From NCBI GenBank assembly GCA_013176395.1, contig JABMLP010000002.1:868001-932000 (forward strand): 64,000 nt of DNA, given 5' to 3'. A program made the translations under genes and the position numbers. Below the pieces are notes generated by a model, which was not told the DNA's origin, searched no databases, and saw nothing but the letters and a program-made list of their open reading frames with translations. This document shows, piece after piece, positions 1 to 11,787 of the stretch (the first letter of the stretch is position 1; each line of letters starts with the position of its first letter). The DNA is from Venturia oleaginea (lineage: Eukaryota; Ascomycota; Dothideomycetes; Venturiales; Venturiaceae).

Positions 1-3000
1 GAGCATGGCTTCTGAATGCTCTTTAGCGGCCAAGACTTGCTCCAGAGCTCTTTCATGAAGCTGCTCGATCTTGCTCAGCCTCTCTCGGTGTGCTTCTCTG
101 GACATAGATTCAGACTGATTTTTCATTTCCATGGTGTGCTCCAATTCTCTCCGATGTTGATTGCGAAGCTCTTCCAGACGTTCCTCAAATGCTTTTCGAA
201 GTTCCTGCAGGGCACTCTGTCGAGCTTCAGCTGACTCACGAGCTGCATCACGACGAGCGTCAGCTTCTTGCTCGAGTTCGAGCGCGTGCTTCTCTTTTGC
301 AGTATCGGCGTCCATCTTGACATTCTCCAGCTCTGCTCGCACGCGCCCAATCTCGCTTTCGAGGTCAGCACGAATGATGTTCACTTGATTATTTGCGGCT
401 TCAATGTCAACCTCCATGAGGCCACGAGTTCTTTGTACCTCCAACCGTGCTGCGTCTCGAGCTTCTCTAAATTCGGAGGCATACTTGTCGGCCAGCTTCT
501 GATGCTCGGAAGATTCTGACCTCAGGTTGTCGACCAAATCCTCGAGCCTGGAGTTCTCCTTTTGCATCTGTACGAGCTCAAACTTGAGCGACGGAATCTC
601 CCGTCCCTGCAGGTCCAACCTCTCGCACTCGGAAATAAGCCGATTAACTTCCTTTTGTGATTGTTCAAGTGTGACTCTCAGCTTCATAGCCTCCATTTCT
701 TGCATTTCCAGCCTCTCGAGTTCCTGTTCGAGTCGCTCTCTCGTCCTGCCTTCGGCTTCAATTCGTGCGCTCAAGATCTCGTAGCGAGTGCGGTGTTCAG
801 TGTCAGCTCGGGCCCACTTGTAGCGCTCGTTGGCAGCTTGACCAGCGGCCGCGTTGACACCATCCTGCAGCTTCTCAATTCGGGACCGCATGGTTTCACG
901 AATTCGAAGGGCTTCCTCGGCTTGAACCTTGAGTGCTCCGAAATATACGCGGATCTGTTCCTTTTCAGCCTCTGCTTGATCGACATTGCGCCTCCACTTG
1001 TCACTAGAGATTCTGTATTCTTCGAGAGTCTGCTTAAGAGCTTTCTTCTCGCTGGTGACGGCCATCAATTTCTTGGAAAGACCAACACGAGTGTCCTCAA
1101 CCTCAGCTGCTTCCTTCTGGGCATCATGGGCTGCAGCTTCAAAAGCAGCGACTCTTCCATTGGCATCGCGTAACGACTCCTTGATTAAGGCTAGTTCCTC
1201 TTCAGCCAAGGCCAGCTGTCGTTGCGAATTCTCCTCTCGCTGTTCCGCGACCTTGCGGGCCTCGATTTCATGGCTTAACTGCGCAGCAATCTTGTCAGAT
1301 TTATCGGCGAGGTTGGAGAAGCGATCAGCAGCCTCCCTCGCCATCGCTTCTTCTCGAGCTTGAACGAGCTTTTCATTTTGTTGTGACACGCTCTCGTCTA
1401 CAATAGCTTTGAAGTGGTCGAGGTTGGGCTGAGCGCTCATTGACTTGGTAACAGAAGCTTTCACTTCCTCAAGAGCAGCGTGTAGAGCAGAGACTTCGGA
1501 TAGACCCATAGGGGTTGGACTATGACTGCGTTGCTGTGATGACAAAGCATCTTGAAGCATAATCTTGAACTTTTCCATTCTTCTGTCGCGTTTGGGTGAC
1601 CAACCTCGTGAGTAGGTATCGGTCTCCAGATCCTCGTCCTCGTCGTCAGCATCGCTTTCCATTGTGGCTCGAGAGCGAACACGACGTCCTTGTATGGGTG
1701 CTTGAAACTGGGCAAGCTGATTTTGCATCATTTCCTGTAAGCGTTTCTCAAGAGGGGCCAGACGATCTTCAACCGCGGTGCCGATGACCTCAGATACACG
1801 ACGGTCAAAGAAGGTACTACGTTCGCGTAATCGGTCATCCTCGGCTGAAGATACAACATCGTCCCAATCGCTGATTGGCGCATCACCGTTCTGATTCAGA
1901 TGGTGAATTGGTGAGTCATAAGTTGGAACAGCTCGTCCATCACTAAACGGATCTTGGGTAATAGAAGCAGATTCGAGTTCAGGCAGGCGAAGAGGTCGCG
2001 TAAAGAGGGAACGTCGCGAGGAAGGACTCGGTGCATCACGGCGTAGCTTAGGAGGAGCGAAATCGGGAACTTCAGAAGTCTTCACCCGAGGTGAAGCGCT
2101 TCCACCATGGCTTGAGTTGGGCCACGACGGGTCTTCACGCTCAATGCCAGCCTCAGATCCTTCTTCGTTAAAATGCTGCATGATAGCGTCGATTTCTTGG
2201 AAAGAAGGTTGGTCAAGATCGTCGTAGTAGCGAACGGACGAGGGTAGACGCTCTCGGGAAGGCGAATCTCCCAATGCAAGCTCATTCTCACCAGCATCAT
2301 CGTCTGAATGGTCGATGTCGGTTCTCGATCCGTCTGACGCGGATCTCGGAGAGGCGAGCGCTAGAGGACGATTCTCTTTCTTAGGTGTATTTGACAGCCG
2401 AGTGACGACAAGATCTTTAAGTGCTGGGTCAATCGTGAAGCTTGGCTTGAATTCAAAGGCTGGAGCAGCAGCGGAAAGCGTATTGGTATTGTAGAAGGCA
2501 TGGGGTTCGGGTTCTTTCTTCTCATTCTTCAGCTCATGGCTTTCTTCGTGCATGCTACTGACTGGCGATACTGTACTAGTGTCAGGTTCTACACCAGGCG
2601 TTACCTCGCCCAAAGTGGATTCCATGGGGTCTGGTGCGGGCAGCTCGCTGTCTTCTACAAGGTCGGATACTTGCCCGGCCCCTTCAATTCTTTCTGCTAC
2701 AGGCGGAAGTTGAGCCTCAACAGGGGCAGCGATTGGATTGTCAAGCTCGACATCTGTAGACGCTTCCGCGGGCTCCTCGATCTTTGCCTCCTCATTGTCA
2801 ATCTCTGCGATTGCAGATGTTGGCAGATCACTTTCAATGATTGGTCTTGAAGTCGGCTCCGGCGTTGGCGACGCAAAGCGAGGAACTTCGTCTCCATCGT
2901 CACCACCACGTCTAGCCCTCTTCATACGGTCATCAGCACGTCCAAGGCGCCCCTCTGCATCGTAAACCTCCTCCTTGGCATCTCTAGCTGCACTCGCGCT

Positions 3001-6000
3001 TGGGGGCAATATTGGAAGAGCCTTGGATTTCTTGCCAGGCGGCATAACATCGTTAAAATTGATGTTCGAGAAGATTTTTCCAGGGCGGTCGGATGCGGAA
3101 TTACCGCTGTTGTCAAAAAAGACAGCCTGACTGTTTAGTTGGAAGTTTGAGGCTGTAGGCCTGAAAGATGGACCACCAGTCATGAAGTTAAAGTCTGAGT
3201 TTGGTGGTGAGAAGGTGTTGAATGTCGGAGCAGCAAAGCTGGGAGAGCCGAATACTGCTGCGCTGGGGCTGAATGCTGGTGCGGCTGCACTCAAAGCACT
3301 TGCCGAAGTCTTCGAAGAATGACGAGAAGCACGATCTGCAGGAGCAAAGGCACCAGTGGAAGTTGGCACAAGCGTCTTGGTTTTGGCAGGCTGAAAGGAG
3401 AATGTTGATTGTCCAAAGATCGCGGCGTTGAACGTGGCACTGGGATTTCCACTTGGTGTGAATGGTTTGGCAGCAATGTTGAGCTTGGACATGGAAGACT
3501 TGGATGAATGATTAGACATTGCCGGCCTCTCCTTCTCAGGCGAAGGCGACCGTGACTTAAAAGTCGGATCATTTGCCCATGGATTTGCGCCAGCAGTAGT
3601 AGTACTAGGCACGACCGACTTGGAAACGTTCGCCAGCCTCTCTGTTTCGCTCGGGTTCGTATCCACATCCGACACCACAGATAACGCTTTATTGGCGTTC
3701 GCGCTTGGTTGGAAGGCCTCTGGGGCCTTGGCAGCACCATTTGTTGTCTGGAAATATGTGGTTCGCTGAGGCAGCTCTAAAGCTTTGGGTGGGACGCCTT
3801 TGGACTCGCTCTCGTCCCACTCGGCAGATGTATTAGGGGTGAACGAGTCGTCTTCGTCGAGCTGTCTGGCCATGGATTCTTCCAGATGATAATCGGATTT
3901 CTGTATATCTTCTTCCAACTTGAGACTAATGTTGTGCCTATGACTTGGCTTGGGATTAATGATTTCCGGGGCAGATTTCCTTGGCGAAATACGCTGTGGT
4001 GCAGACAACTCTTCTTCATCCTCGGCCTCTGGCACTTCCTGCAATGTCGAAGGAGGACGCGTGGACAGCAGTTGTTGAAGTTGCTGCTGCTGCATCTGCA
4101 CTTGTTGCTGCTTTTGACGTTGCATTTGCACGAGTAGGTCATCTCGCTGTTGTGGGAATGGGTAAGATTGTTGGCCTTGTTGTTGTACGAATGGTGAAAC
4201 AGGAGATCGTCCATTGTTGAAGTCGGGCAAATTTGAAGAGCCGCCGGCTAGCAATCCGGTCGGACTCAGCATTTGGTGAGGTGGCCAAGCAGCAAAACCG
4301 TTCGGCGAAATCGCTTGTTGAGCAAAATTGGGCGGTGAGGTAAACATAGACTGTCTGTGCATGTGACGAGGATTGCCCATCGATGAAATCGGGGAGGCAA
4401 TGGATCTTGTAGATGTGTGATTCGATGACCCAGGAATGAACCCTGTAGTGAAGACACTTTGGTGATGACCATGGCGATGACTTCCAGCAGATGAAGTTGG
4501 CAATGGAGGCGAGAATGGCATACTGGCAGAAAACGAGGATTGGCGTGACATCGCAGTACCTCCATCTGATTCACCAAGACTGACTCCCAAGGCGCGCAAT
4601 TTCTCTTCTCGCAGGAAATCGACATAGACCTGCCATTGTCGTCGATCAGGAACAGAGACATTAAATTTACGTTCCTTTTTGGCCTGGATCTCTTCAGTCG
4701 GGTCTGGCCAAATTTCTCGATTCTGTGCGCGATCTTCTTGTTCCAAGAAAGGATCAGCATATTTCCAATTTCCAAAGCCACGAGTGTCGTAGCCAGCAGA
4801 CTCAAAGTGCTCCAGTTGTGCCTTCACAGCTTCAGGACTCAATGGCATCGGCGGACCCTAAACATGAAGACGAGGTTATTTATGCAATCATGAATAGGGG
4901 TGGAATGGAAGGAGTTCACGGAAGCAAACCACATTCGCAATGGTTCGCTTCCTCTCGACTTCGCGGTAATGACCATAAGAAACGAGACATAGGAAGTGAA
5001 GTACGTACATTAGGTGTTCCTCGCCGATCGTCATAGGGTATACAGATCTGGACATTTTTTCCTTTGTAGGGAACCTTCTTCCGTATGCGAGAAGGAACGC
5101 TGGTTATAGAATCCGTTCGCTGGGCGCTTGGATGCGGTGAACTTCTCTCCATTGTCGAAGACGTTGGAAACCGAGGACTTGGCGATCTGGCGGCCAATTG
5201 TGTAGACTCTGCATCCATCGGAAGAGGCTGTGGTACAGCGTAGCGTGAGGTATGCATTGCGGAAGGAGTGCTATTTTCCTGATATCTGAAAGTTGGCCAG
5301 AAGTCCTCTTGGGTCAAAGTCAAGTTGTCGTCTCTTGATTTGTGTCCCTTTACTCTCAACCGATCTGTGAGTGCCCCTGTATCTGCTGTCCCGTCAAGCA
5401 GAAAAGACTTGATGCTGTTCTGTATACCTCCTGATTTACGCTGAGGCGGAGATGGCAGTAGTTCAACCTCTCTTGTTTTGCCGTTCTGATTCGAGTTTCT
5501 CCTCCAATTGGTTGTACTGAGACTCCAGCTTGGTGCCGGAGGCCGCTGCAATGCTTCACCTCCGGAACGAGGAGACGAAAAGAGCTGTTTGATCGATCTT
5601 GCTGGATTCGTAAGATACGAGAAGCGAGTTGGCGAGGAAGGCGGGCTCTCGACAGATGGTGTACCTGGTCTAGTGGGCGATACAGGGAAAACAGTCGGAA
5701 GTCGGGTTGGAAGGAGATGTGCCAATCCGAAGCGTGGATTGGGCGAGTCGTCTGCTTCACTGCTTGCTGTGATCGAACGTCGATGCGAACCAAGGCTTCC
5801 AGCTATCGAGGACGTATAGGGCCGTTGGTAGGGAGACTGATAGGGAGAGCCCCAAGATGCAGTATAGTACGAGCTGTTGCTTTCGCTGGCCGGAGGCAGG
5901 ACAGCCGGAGTCTGTGAGAGACTGGATAAGGTTGTTGGAAGAGCGGGCAATGGCGAAAGCTCGGGGCTGGAATGGCCGAGTGTCAATGTCGGCGAGGTTG

Positions 6001-6106
6001 CAGCTGAGGAGCCAGTCCAGTATTGTTCTGAGTATGCAGGCTCGTATTCTGAGTGTGCAGGCTCACGCGGCTGTGACAGCCTTTCCACCTCTTTACTGTT
6101 GGTCAT
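1..6106 (-). CDS. Giant low-complexity/coiled-coil protein, C-terminus off the left edge
   Basis: Exon 1 is 6106-5009 (366 codons) and exon 2 is 4857 to beyond base 1 (1,619 codons with no stop), joined by a 151-bp phase-0 intron (5008-4858, GTACGT...TTTAG). At least 1,985 residues are encoded. Residues 1-340 are Ser/Pro-rich and disordered. The exon junction falls inside a conserved-looking block (YKGKNVQICIPYDDRRG, then GYDTRGFG about 20 residues later). A Gln tract lies near residues 605-635, followed by a long Ser/Pro/acidic region. Roughly residues 1465-1985 form an uninterrupted Glu/Arg/Gln-rich coiled coil. I know similar architectures from filamentous ascomycete hypothetical proteins but cannot name this one. 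A cytoskeletal, spindle-pole or septal scaffold role is only a guess from the coiled coil. The first in-frame Met is used as start. The C-terminus is missing because the window ends. Confidence 0.85.
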
Positions 6107-7078
6107 TCATCAATAGTCAGTCCTTTGCATCTTCTGGATCGCGTATATAACGGGGAGGATGCTGGGAACCAGATCCAACGCGTGTATAGATTCGACGAGG
6201 TCGCGATTAAAAATGTTGGCTACGGGGTTTCCGGGGTATGTTGGGGATCGTTCGCAAATGCCGACGGAGGCTGGGCTGCGAGATGGAACACAAAGGGGAG
6301 GTAGACAATAAACAACAAGCCTGATCATATGAAATGCAAGTGTATGGCCATATGGTTGAAGATGTCGACTTCGTTGGGGGAGTTATAAGGAGAAGGGCCA
6401 ACACTCACATATAATCTTCAATGGTGTATGCTGGCATCGCCGTCTAATAATTTACTAGCCGAAAGGGGTAGCGCACCTTGTTATATCAATAAAACTGGAG
6501 ACGATGAAGCCGCCGTGGACATACATTTCGTCTGAAGATGTTCAGTATTGTCAAGCTAACATTTGAATTCCATATTTCTTCCAACTGCACTTCCCTTCCA
6601 GATCCCTTGCATCTCATTGCATAATCACGTGCTCGGTCCGGGGTATTTTGAAAAGCACCCGGCCTCGAGCTCGAGGTCAAGATTTTTTTGTATTCAGGGA
6701 GTGTAAACATCTCTCAAAACATTGGGTCCGAATACAATACTTTTGTTTAGGTCGCTGCCTGGAATAAGATGAAAATATATGGCTAGGTATCTACTCTGGA
6801 ATATCTCCATATTGTTCCATTGGTACCCGGATTCTCGAGCTTGAGCATGAAACTTTTCGGAAACTTTTATATGCACTGGATCACCCGGGAAACATAGCAT
6901 CAACATCCATAGTCGCAAAGGCAATCGAGCTTCTAAGGGTAGACCATCGACAAATCGTGGTGGCTCAATCTAGTTACAGTTGAAACCTACATCTCCAATG
7001 AATGGCGTAAACTACGTTGAGGAAGGACGCACGAGGTCCAGCTAGATGTTGTAGCTTGTGTGGGGAGATTTGCAAATA
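6107..7078. other. Intergenic, presumed promoter of the giant coiled-coil gene
   Basis: About 970 bp upstream of the giant coiled-coil gene. I see no convincing coding frame, RNA gene or repeat. It presumably carries the 5' UTR and promoter of that gene. Confidence 0.4.
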
Positions 7079-7646
7079 TCATAGAATTTGGGAATACGAT
7101 ATCCGCTCAGGCACCCAATTTGAATAAATTAGTACCCCTACACGTTCCTTACTGGCGATACGTGGTTGATCGTCAAATCGCGCGATGAGAACGATAAGCT
7201 CGAAGCCCATCGGACGGAAAAGGTTTTGGTCTTGGTTTTGACCTTGGCATCTGTCCTCCTCGTTGTTGTCATATTGTCGTTCTTCAAGGACCTCTTCTTG
7301 TTCCACCTCTTCTACCTGCTGAGGGACTTGTAATGATCTTAAATTCGCTGGTAGCGCTCAGAACTCCTGTTTCGCAGTGACGACGGTAGCCAATGCGCTT
7401 CCAACTCGTTCTCCTGCTCTATTAAGTCGGCGTAGGCATTCAGTAAAGAGCTTTTCCTATACGCGCTGGAGTACTGAGCGCGCTTGTCGTCTGAATAGGT
7501 GTCTATAGATAAAGTCGTAGCGAGTGTTTTGATTAGGGTGTATCGGCGGGAGATGTTGGACAGGGTGGTAAGTTGGACGAAGCTGTTGCTACGCGAGCCT
7601 CATTTCGAGGTAGCATATCTTTATCTGAAGACTGAGGTGAGGGCAT
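7079..7646 (-). pseudogene. Decayed gene, three coding-like frames out of register
   Basis: Three protein-like frames follow one another on the minus strand. The first begins at an ATG at 7646 and runs about 37 codons. The second is an 86-codon stretch without a stop, 7599-7339, containing SSLLNAYADLIEQENELEA. The third is Glu/Gln-rich, from about 7358 to a stop at 7079, containing EEVLEERQYDNNEED. They overlap at the points where the frame changes, and I found no good GT...AG pair that joins them. Frameshift decay is therefore more likely than splicing. I do not recognise the family. Chance open frames remain possible. Confidence 0.35.
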
Positions 7647-8380
7647 CTATAAATAAAATGAGAACTTTGCATAGCCTCTTTAAATAAGAAGATCTACCTA
7701 CCCTGACTGGTGAGGTGAGTGAGATTTTTGTAGCATGTATAACTCGTCGTACTGTCAAGAAATCCTCACCTTGAATAATAACAGGCGCGTTTGGAGGATG
7801 TTAAAAATGCCCTGAGCGGGGTAGTTAAAATGCGTATACATCTCTTTTTTGGTAGGGAAGAGGTGGTGAAAAATCACGATATCAGCTGAAACTTCAATTT
7901 CAACTGACCTGAGACCGCTATCGATGAACTTCTAGCAAGGTTAAGAACCGATTTTGCTAGAAATTTGTCGATATCGATCTCGATTTGTAGAAAACAATTT
8001 CAATTGAAACATACATTGAGGGGAAATGAATTGATGAAATCACTGTGAAGACGCAAGTGAATTTCGTGCTACTGGTAGACATGAAGTCTTGATCCGTTCT
8101 ATGAAATCAGTAGGTAATAATGATGGACAAGTATTGGAGACTTGCCTTGAACGGGGTGTAGGTGAGGACACTGGCATATACAATCTTTGATAATGTAGAG
8201 TTAGTGGTTATGGGGGTTCTACTCGAAGTGAGGAGGAAGCCGCTGTAGCAGTAGCTGGTGGTGAAAGAGGAGCGGAAGCGAGTGAAAAATCTGTACAAGG
8301 GATTCAGTTTGGTGAGAAGGAGTCGATGCGTAGCTATCTTGACAAGTCAAGGGATAGCTCTGAAGTGTATTCGCCGAAAA
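7647..8380. other. Intergenic, downstream of the BED/Zn2Cys6 gene
   Basis: About 730 bp of locally AT-rich sequence between the decayed gene and the stop of the transcription factor. No convincing gene or RNA was seen. It likely holds the regulator's 3' UTR. Confidence 0.35.
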
Positions 8381-10709
8381 TCAAGCTCTACTGGAGAGAT
8401 CTCCCAAAAACGAACCTGGGGTCTTCTCAAACACCTTCGCCAGAAACCTGAATTCCCACGCCCTATTGTCCTTGTCCATCGGCCTGAACGCTGCTTGACT
8501 AAGAGTAGCGGCTTGAAGGTCGATTGCGTCAAAGTAGGCGCGGATCTTTTCAGGCTGGTCAGGAGCAGCTTTCAGCATACCATCCTTGACCACGATATCC
8601 GGCGCCACCCTTCGCAATCGAAGCATACTTGAAAGCAAATCCGAGAAACGCTCGCCTTGAGGCCAGAAGTAACCTGGCGGTCTCTCCAATGGCCATTGTG
8701 GTGTTGTGTTGGGGTTCGGTAGATCTGACGGGTCGATGTTATGAGAGGCAGGAGTTTTGAGTAGAGAGTCGAAGCTTCTATAGAGATAACACATCTTCTC
8801 CACGCAGCGAAGGAGAAGTATCGTCCCGATGAACGTCTCAAAGTTATCGGATTGTTTGCGCTGTATGAGACTCTTTTCGAGCTCTACCATGATAGACTTG
8901 AAGAGGTCATCCGCCCGTCGTTCTGCTACTCTGCGGAGCTGCAGGTATACGACGATGTCCACCGGGACAGCGGTACGAGCGCCTCCAGCGGAATCGAAGT
9001 ATTCAGCGGCTGCGGAGCTCGAGGGCAATGATGGGTGAAGGAAGGCTTGAAGCTCGGTAGGCTTACAAGCTAACGTTTCTGTGCACACCCATAATTCCAA
9101 AGCTTGCATAACGAGTATCCGACTTCGCATCGTCATGGCCAAATTGATGGTCGACAACATGAAATTGGATGTTCTGAAAACCTTGCCACCAGTTTCCAGG
9201 TATCTGGAAAGAAGTCGAGACAGATAGATTGTTATTCTTCCGCCAAAAGAGAGTCGATCGCCAAAGCCTTCATGATCTTGATTGATCATAGATATGTACG
9301 ACCTGTCGTGTCGTCCTGATTGTACTTTGGCGTAAGGAAAAGTCATTGCAATCCCTGAATGAGGAAAATACGATACTTCGAGTCGCCCAGGCATGGATTC
9401 AAAATGACCAAGACTTTTTGTAGCTTCCACCTCATGATGCCCAACTACCATGAAGAGACCCGAGGAATACAGTTCAAAAATTTGCGCCAGTCGTGTCCTG
9501 AGGCATGCCCCTTTCCAGACTCGAGCATTGTCAAGCCTGGAACACTCTTTGCAAGGATCGCCTGAGTCACAGCTCTTTTTCAACATTCGGCAACGTAAGC
9601 ATGCTCCTTTCTTTCGCACTTCTTTTACTGCAGATCGACGATCCGGCGCGAACGCACCCCGAACTTTCTTGCCATGGGTATTGATTGGCTCTATGGAATT
9701 AGAACCATCCCACTGATGAACTTGTAAATTTTCTACGAAGTTTTTAGGTCCAGTTGAGAGGGCTTCAGATGCCTGTTGCAGCTGTTCGTAGGCACTAGGC
9801 TGTCCACGAAGGGATATCCGGATATTTTCCTGCCGAGGATTCACTGACTGGAATGCTTGAGCGGGCTGATTGTGCATATATTGTGCTTGCACTGGAGACG
9901 TTGCAGGAGCATCTTGAAGGGGCGATCTTACGTCTTCAGTCTCCGAAGATGCTTCGAGAACGAAGTTCTGCAACGCATGACGAGAACGATGCTCATCGAC
10001 TGTTGGTGGAAGTCCGTGGCTGTAATCGACTAGTGCGCGATTACTCTCCAAAGTCCTGGCAGGAAGATCGGGATCCAAGGTATGTAAAGCATTCGCTGCT
10101 TTCCGATGAGAGGAGGCAGATGACATCGGGCCGATGATCGGATGTAGGCTGGGATGTTCACGGGCAACAGCGTCTCCATTGTGATCGGTATCGAAAAGTT
10201 CCTCGGCCAGGGGAGCGCTATGTTCCATGTGGCCATGTTGTCGTGATACCTCCGCCAGAGCATCGAGTCCAGATAACGTGCTAGATAGTGAATCAGCTCG
10301 TCATCCAAAAGACCAGATTAATATCGAAAAAATGTTGAAAGGTGCTGAAGAGTTTGGACGACATACTTATTTGGAATCTCAGCGGCGGTTGTCAGCTGCA
10401 GGGCGTTCTGGGCTTGCTTGGTGGTCGTCTTCGGGACAGTTGCGGTATAGGTGATGTCGTGAAGAAATTCATCTCTTTCAGCCTTGGATATGATATGACA
10501 TTTCCGGGTGATATGGATGACGAGAGTCTCTTGTCTTCCTTTCTCGAACTGGGATCGGATCAGTTTGTCTGTTGGTAGACAAGCAGGACGTTGGTTTCTA
10601 CCTTCTCTCCGCATCTTTTACAAGTATGCTGATACCTGTTGCTCGCATCTCGAATCTTGGGACCTCGTTCGAAGAATCGCTGCAGTATGGGATTGGGCTT
10701 TCTGCCCAT
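8381..10709 (-). CDS. Zn2Cys6 transcription factor with N-terminal BED-like zinc finger
   Basis: Three exons give 729 residues: 10709-10602, 10548-10367 and 10280-8381. Intron 1 (53 bp) and intron 2 (86 bp) both have GTA donors and a CTGAT-like branch site. Residues 1-60 start MGRKPN and form a BED-like finger: CKRC, then after the first splice KGRQETLVIHITRKC. A linker reads LSGLDALAEVSRQ. The Zn2Cys6 cluster uses Cys324, 327, 334, 340, 343 and 356 (GACLRCRMLKKSC then PCKEC). This layout matches a family of fungal nuclear regulators I know only as hypothetical C6 proteins, so the target genes are unknown. A Met at 10228 would give a shorter protein lacking the BED-like part. The splice-joined finger argues for the longer form. 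The gene is divergent from SF3a66. Confidence 0.85.
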
Positions 10710-11076
10710 GTCACTTGCTTTTGCGTGAAGTGATCTTCAATTATGGCGGTCTGGAGTGTGTTGAAATTTTGCCAACCGGGCTCTATATCGGGTCTAGTAA
10801 GAATTTGGAACAAATTAGAATACCCGGACCTCGACGACCTTTGGCCTTCCAATTCAATCAACATATAAACATCCCCCACCTATTGATCGGGAGGAAAGAT
10901 TACAGGTACGTCCAAGGTGACTCGATTCGACAGGAACGATCACCACGAGAAGAGGGCGAAAGGCGACAGGCACAACACGCGCTTCTACAGAGCCAAAGTT
11001 ACCTCGCTAATACCTCTGGCAATAGTTCATCAACCGTCGCCCACACCTACACACCTCTTGAACCAACAACCAACCC
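10710..11076. promoter_or_regulatory. Divergent promoter, BED/Zn2Cys6 factor and SF3a66
   Basis: These 367 bp separate the start codons of two divergently transcribed genes and must contain both 5' UTRs and both promoters. The minus strand is also open from 10879 across this interval into exon 1 of the regulator, but in a different frame from the recognisable BED-like peptide, so I treat that frame as fortuitous. Confidence 0.5.
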
Positions 11077-11787
11077 ATGGACTATCAGAACCGCGCCGGC
11101 TCCAAATTTGGAGGCGGTGGTGTCGCATCACACTCAGCATCCAATGCCGACCGTCGCGAACGTCTACGAAAACTCGCGCTTGAGACCATCGACCTAGACA
11201 AAGACCCCTACTTCTTCAAAAACCACGTCGGCAGCTTTGAATGCAGACTCTGCCTCACAGTCCATCAAAATGACGGTTCCTACCTCGCCCATACCCAAGG
11301 CCGCAAACATCAAACGAATCTCGCCCGTCGTGCAGCCAGAGACCAGAAAGAAGGCAGAGAAAGAGAAGGCGCGTTACCGATCGGGAATCAGATCGCGATC
11401 AAGAAGAACACAATCAAAATCGGTCGTCCAGGTTTTAAGGTCACAAAGACGAGAGATCCAATGACTCATCAGATGGGTTTGCTTTTCCAACTACAATTCC
11501 CCGAGATCAACCCTGGAGCCGTCCCTCGCCACCGCTTTATGAGCGCTTTCGAGCAGAGAATCGAAGAGCCGGACAAGAACTTCCAATACCTGCTCGTAGC
11601 AGCCGAGCCATACGAGACATGCGGCTTCAAGCTTCAACAAAAAGAGGTGGACAAGCGAGACGGGCGCTACTGGACCTGGTGGGATGATGATAACAAGGAG
11701 TTTTGGATCCAGCTGTCCTTCAAGACCGAGCGAGAGGAGCGGTACGCAGGTGTCCCCGGTCTAGCACCAGCTGGTGGAAGGAGATGA
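11077..11787 (+). CDS. PRP11: Splicing factor 3A subunit 2 (SF3a66 / Prp11 / Sap62)
   Basis: Intronless, 236 residues. The protein is a subunit of the SF3a complex of U2 snRNP, needed for branch-site recognition and prespliceosome assembly in the nucleus. The start MDYQNRAGSKFGGGGVASHS is the strongly conserved family N-terminus and fixes the start codon. A matrin/U1-like C2H2 finger follows (Cys56, Cys59, His72, His78; FECRLCLTVHQNDGSYLAHT, then GRKHQ). The C-terminal domain ends with YWTWWDDDNKEFWIQLSFK. Length is normal for fungal orthologues, which lack the metazoan proline-rich tail. It is divergent from the BED/Zn2Cys6 regulator and convergent with the RSC7 gene. Confidence 0.97.
   Translation: MDYQNRAGSKFGGGGVASHSASNADRRERLRKLALETIDLDKDPYFFKNHVGSFECRLCLTVHQNDGSYLAHTQGRKHQTNLARRAARDQKEGREREGALPIGNQIAIKKNTIKIGRPGFKVTKTRDPMTHQMGLLFQLQFPEINPGAVPRHRFMSAFEQRIEEPDKNFQYLLVAAEPYETCGFKLQQKEVDKRDGRYWTWWDDDNKEFWIQLSFKTEREERYAGVPGLAPAGGRR

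Noticed and set aside
10598..10879. Minus-strand frame starting MGDVYMLIELEGQ as an alternative N-terminus of the BED/Zn2Cys6 factor
   Set aside because: It overlaps exon 1 in a different frame from the recognisable MGRKPN...CKRCGEK finger and does not splice into exon 2 in register.
10508..11197. 229-codon plus-strand frame overlapping the start of SF3a66
   Set aside because: Out of frame with SF3a66 and antisense to the BED-like exons; composition unlike a protein.
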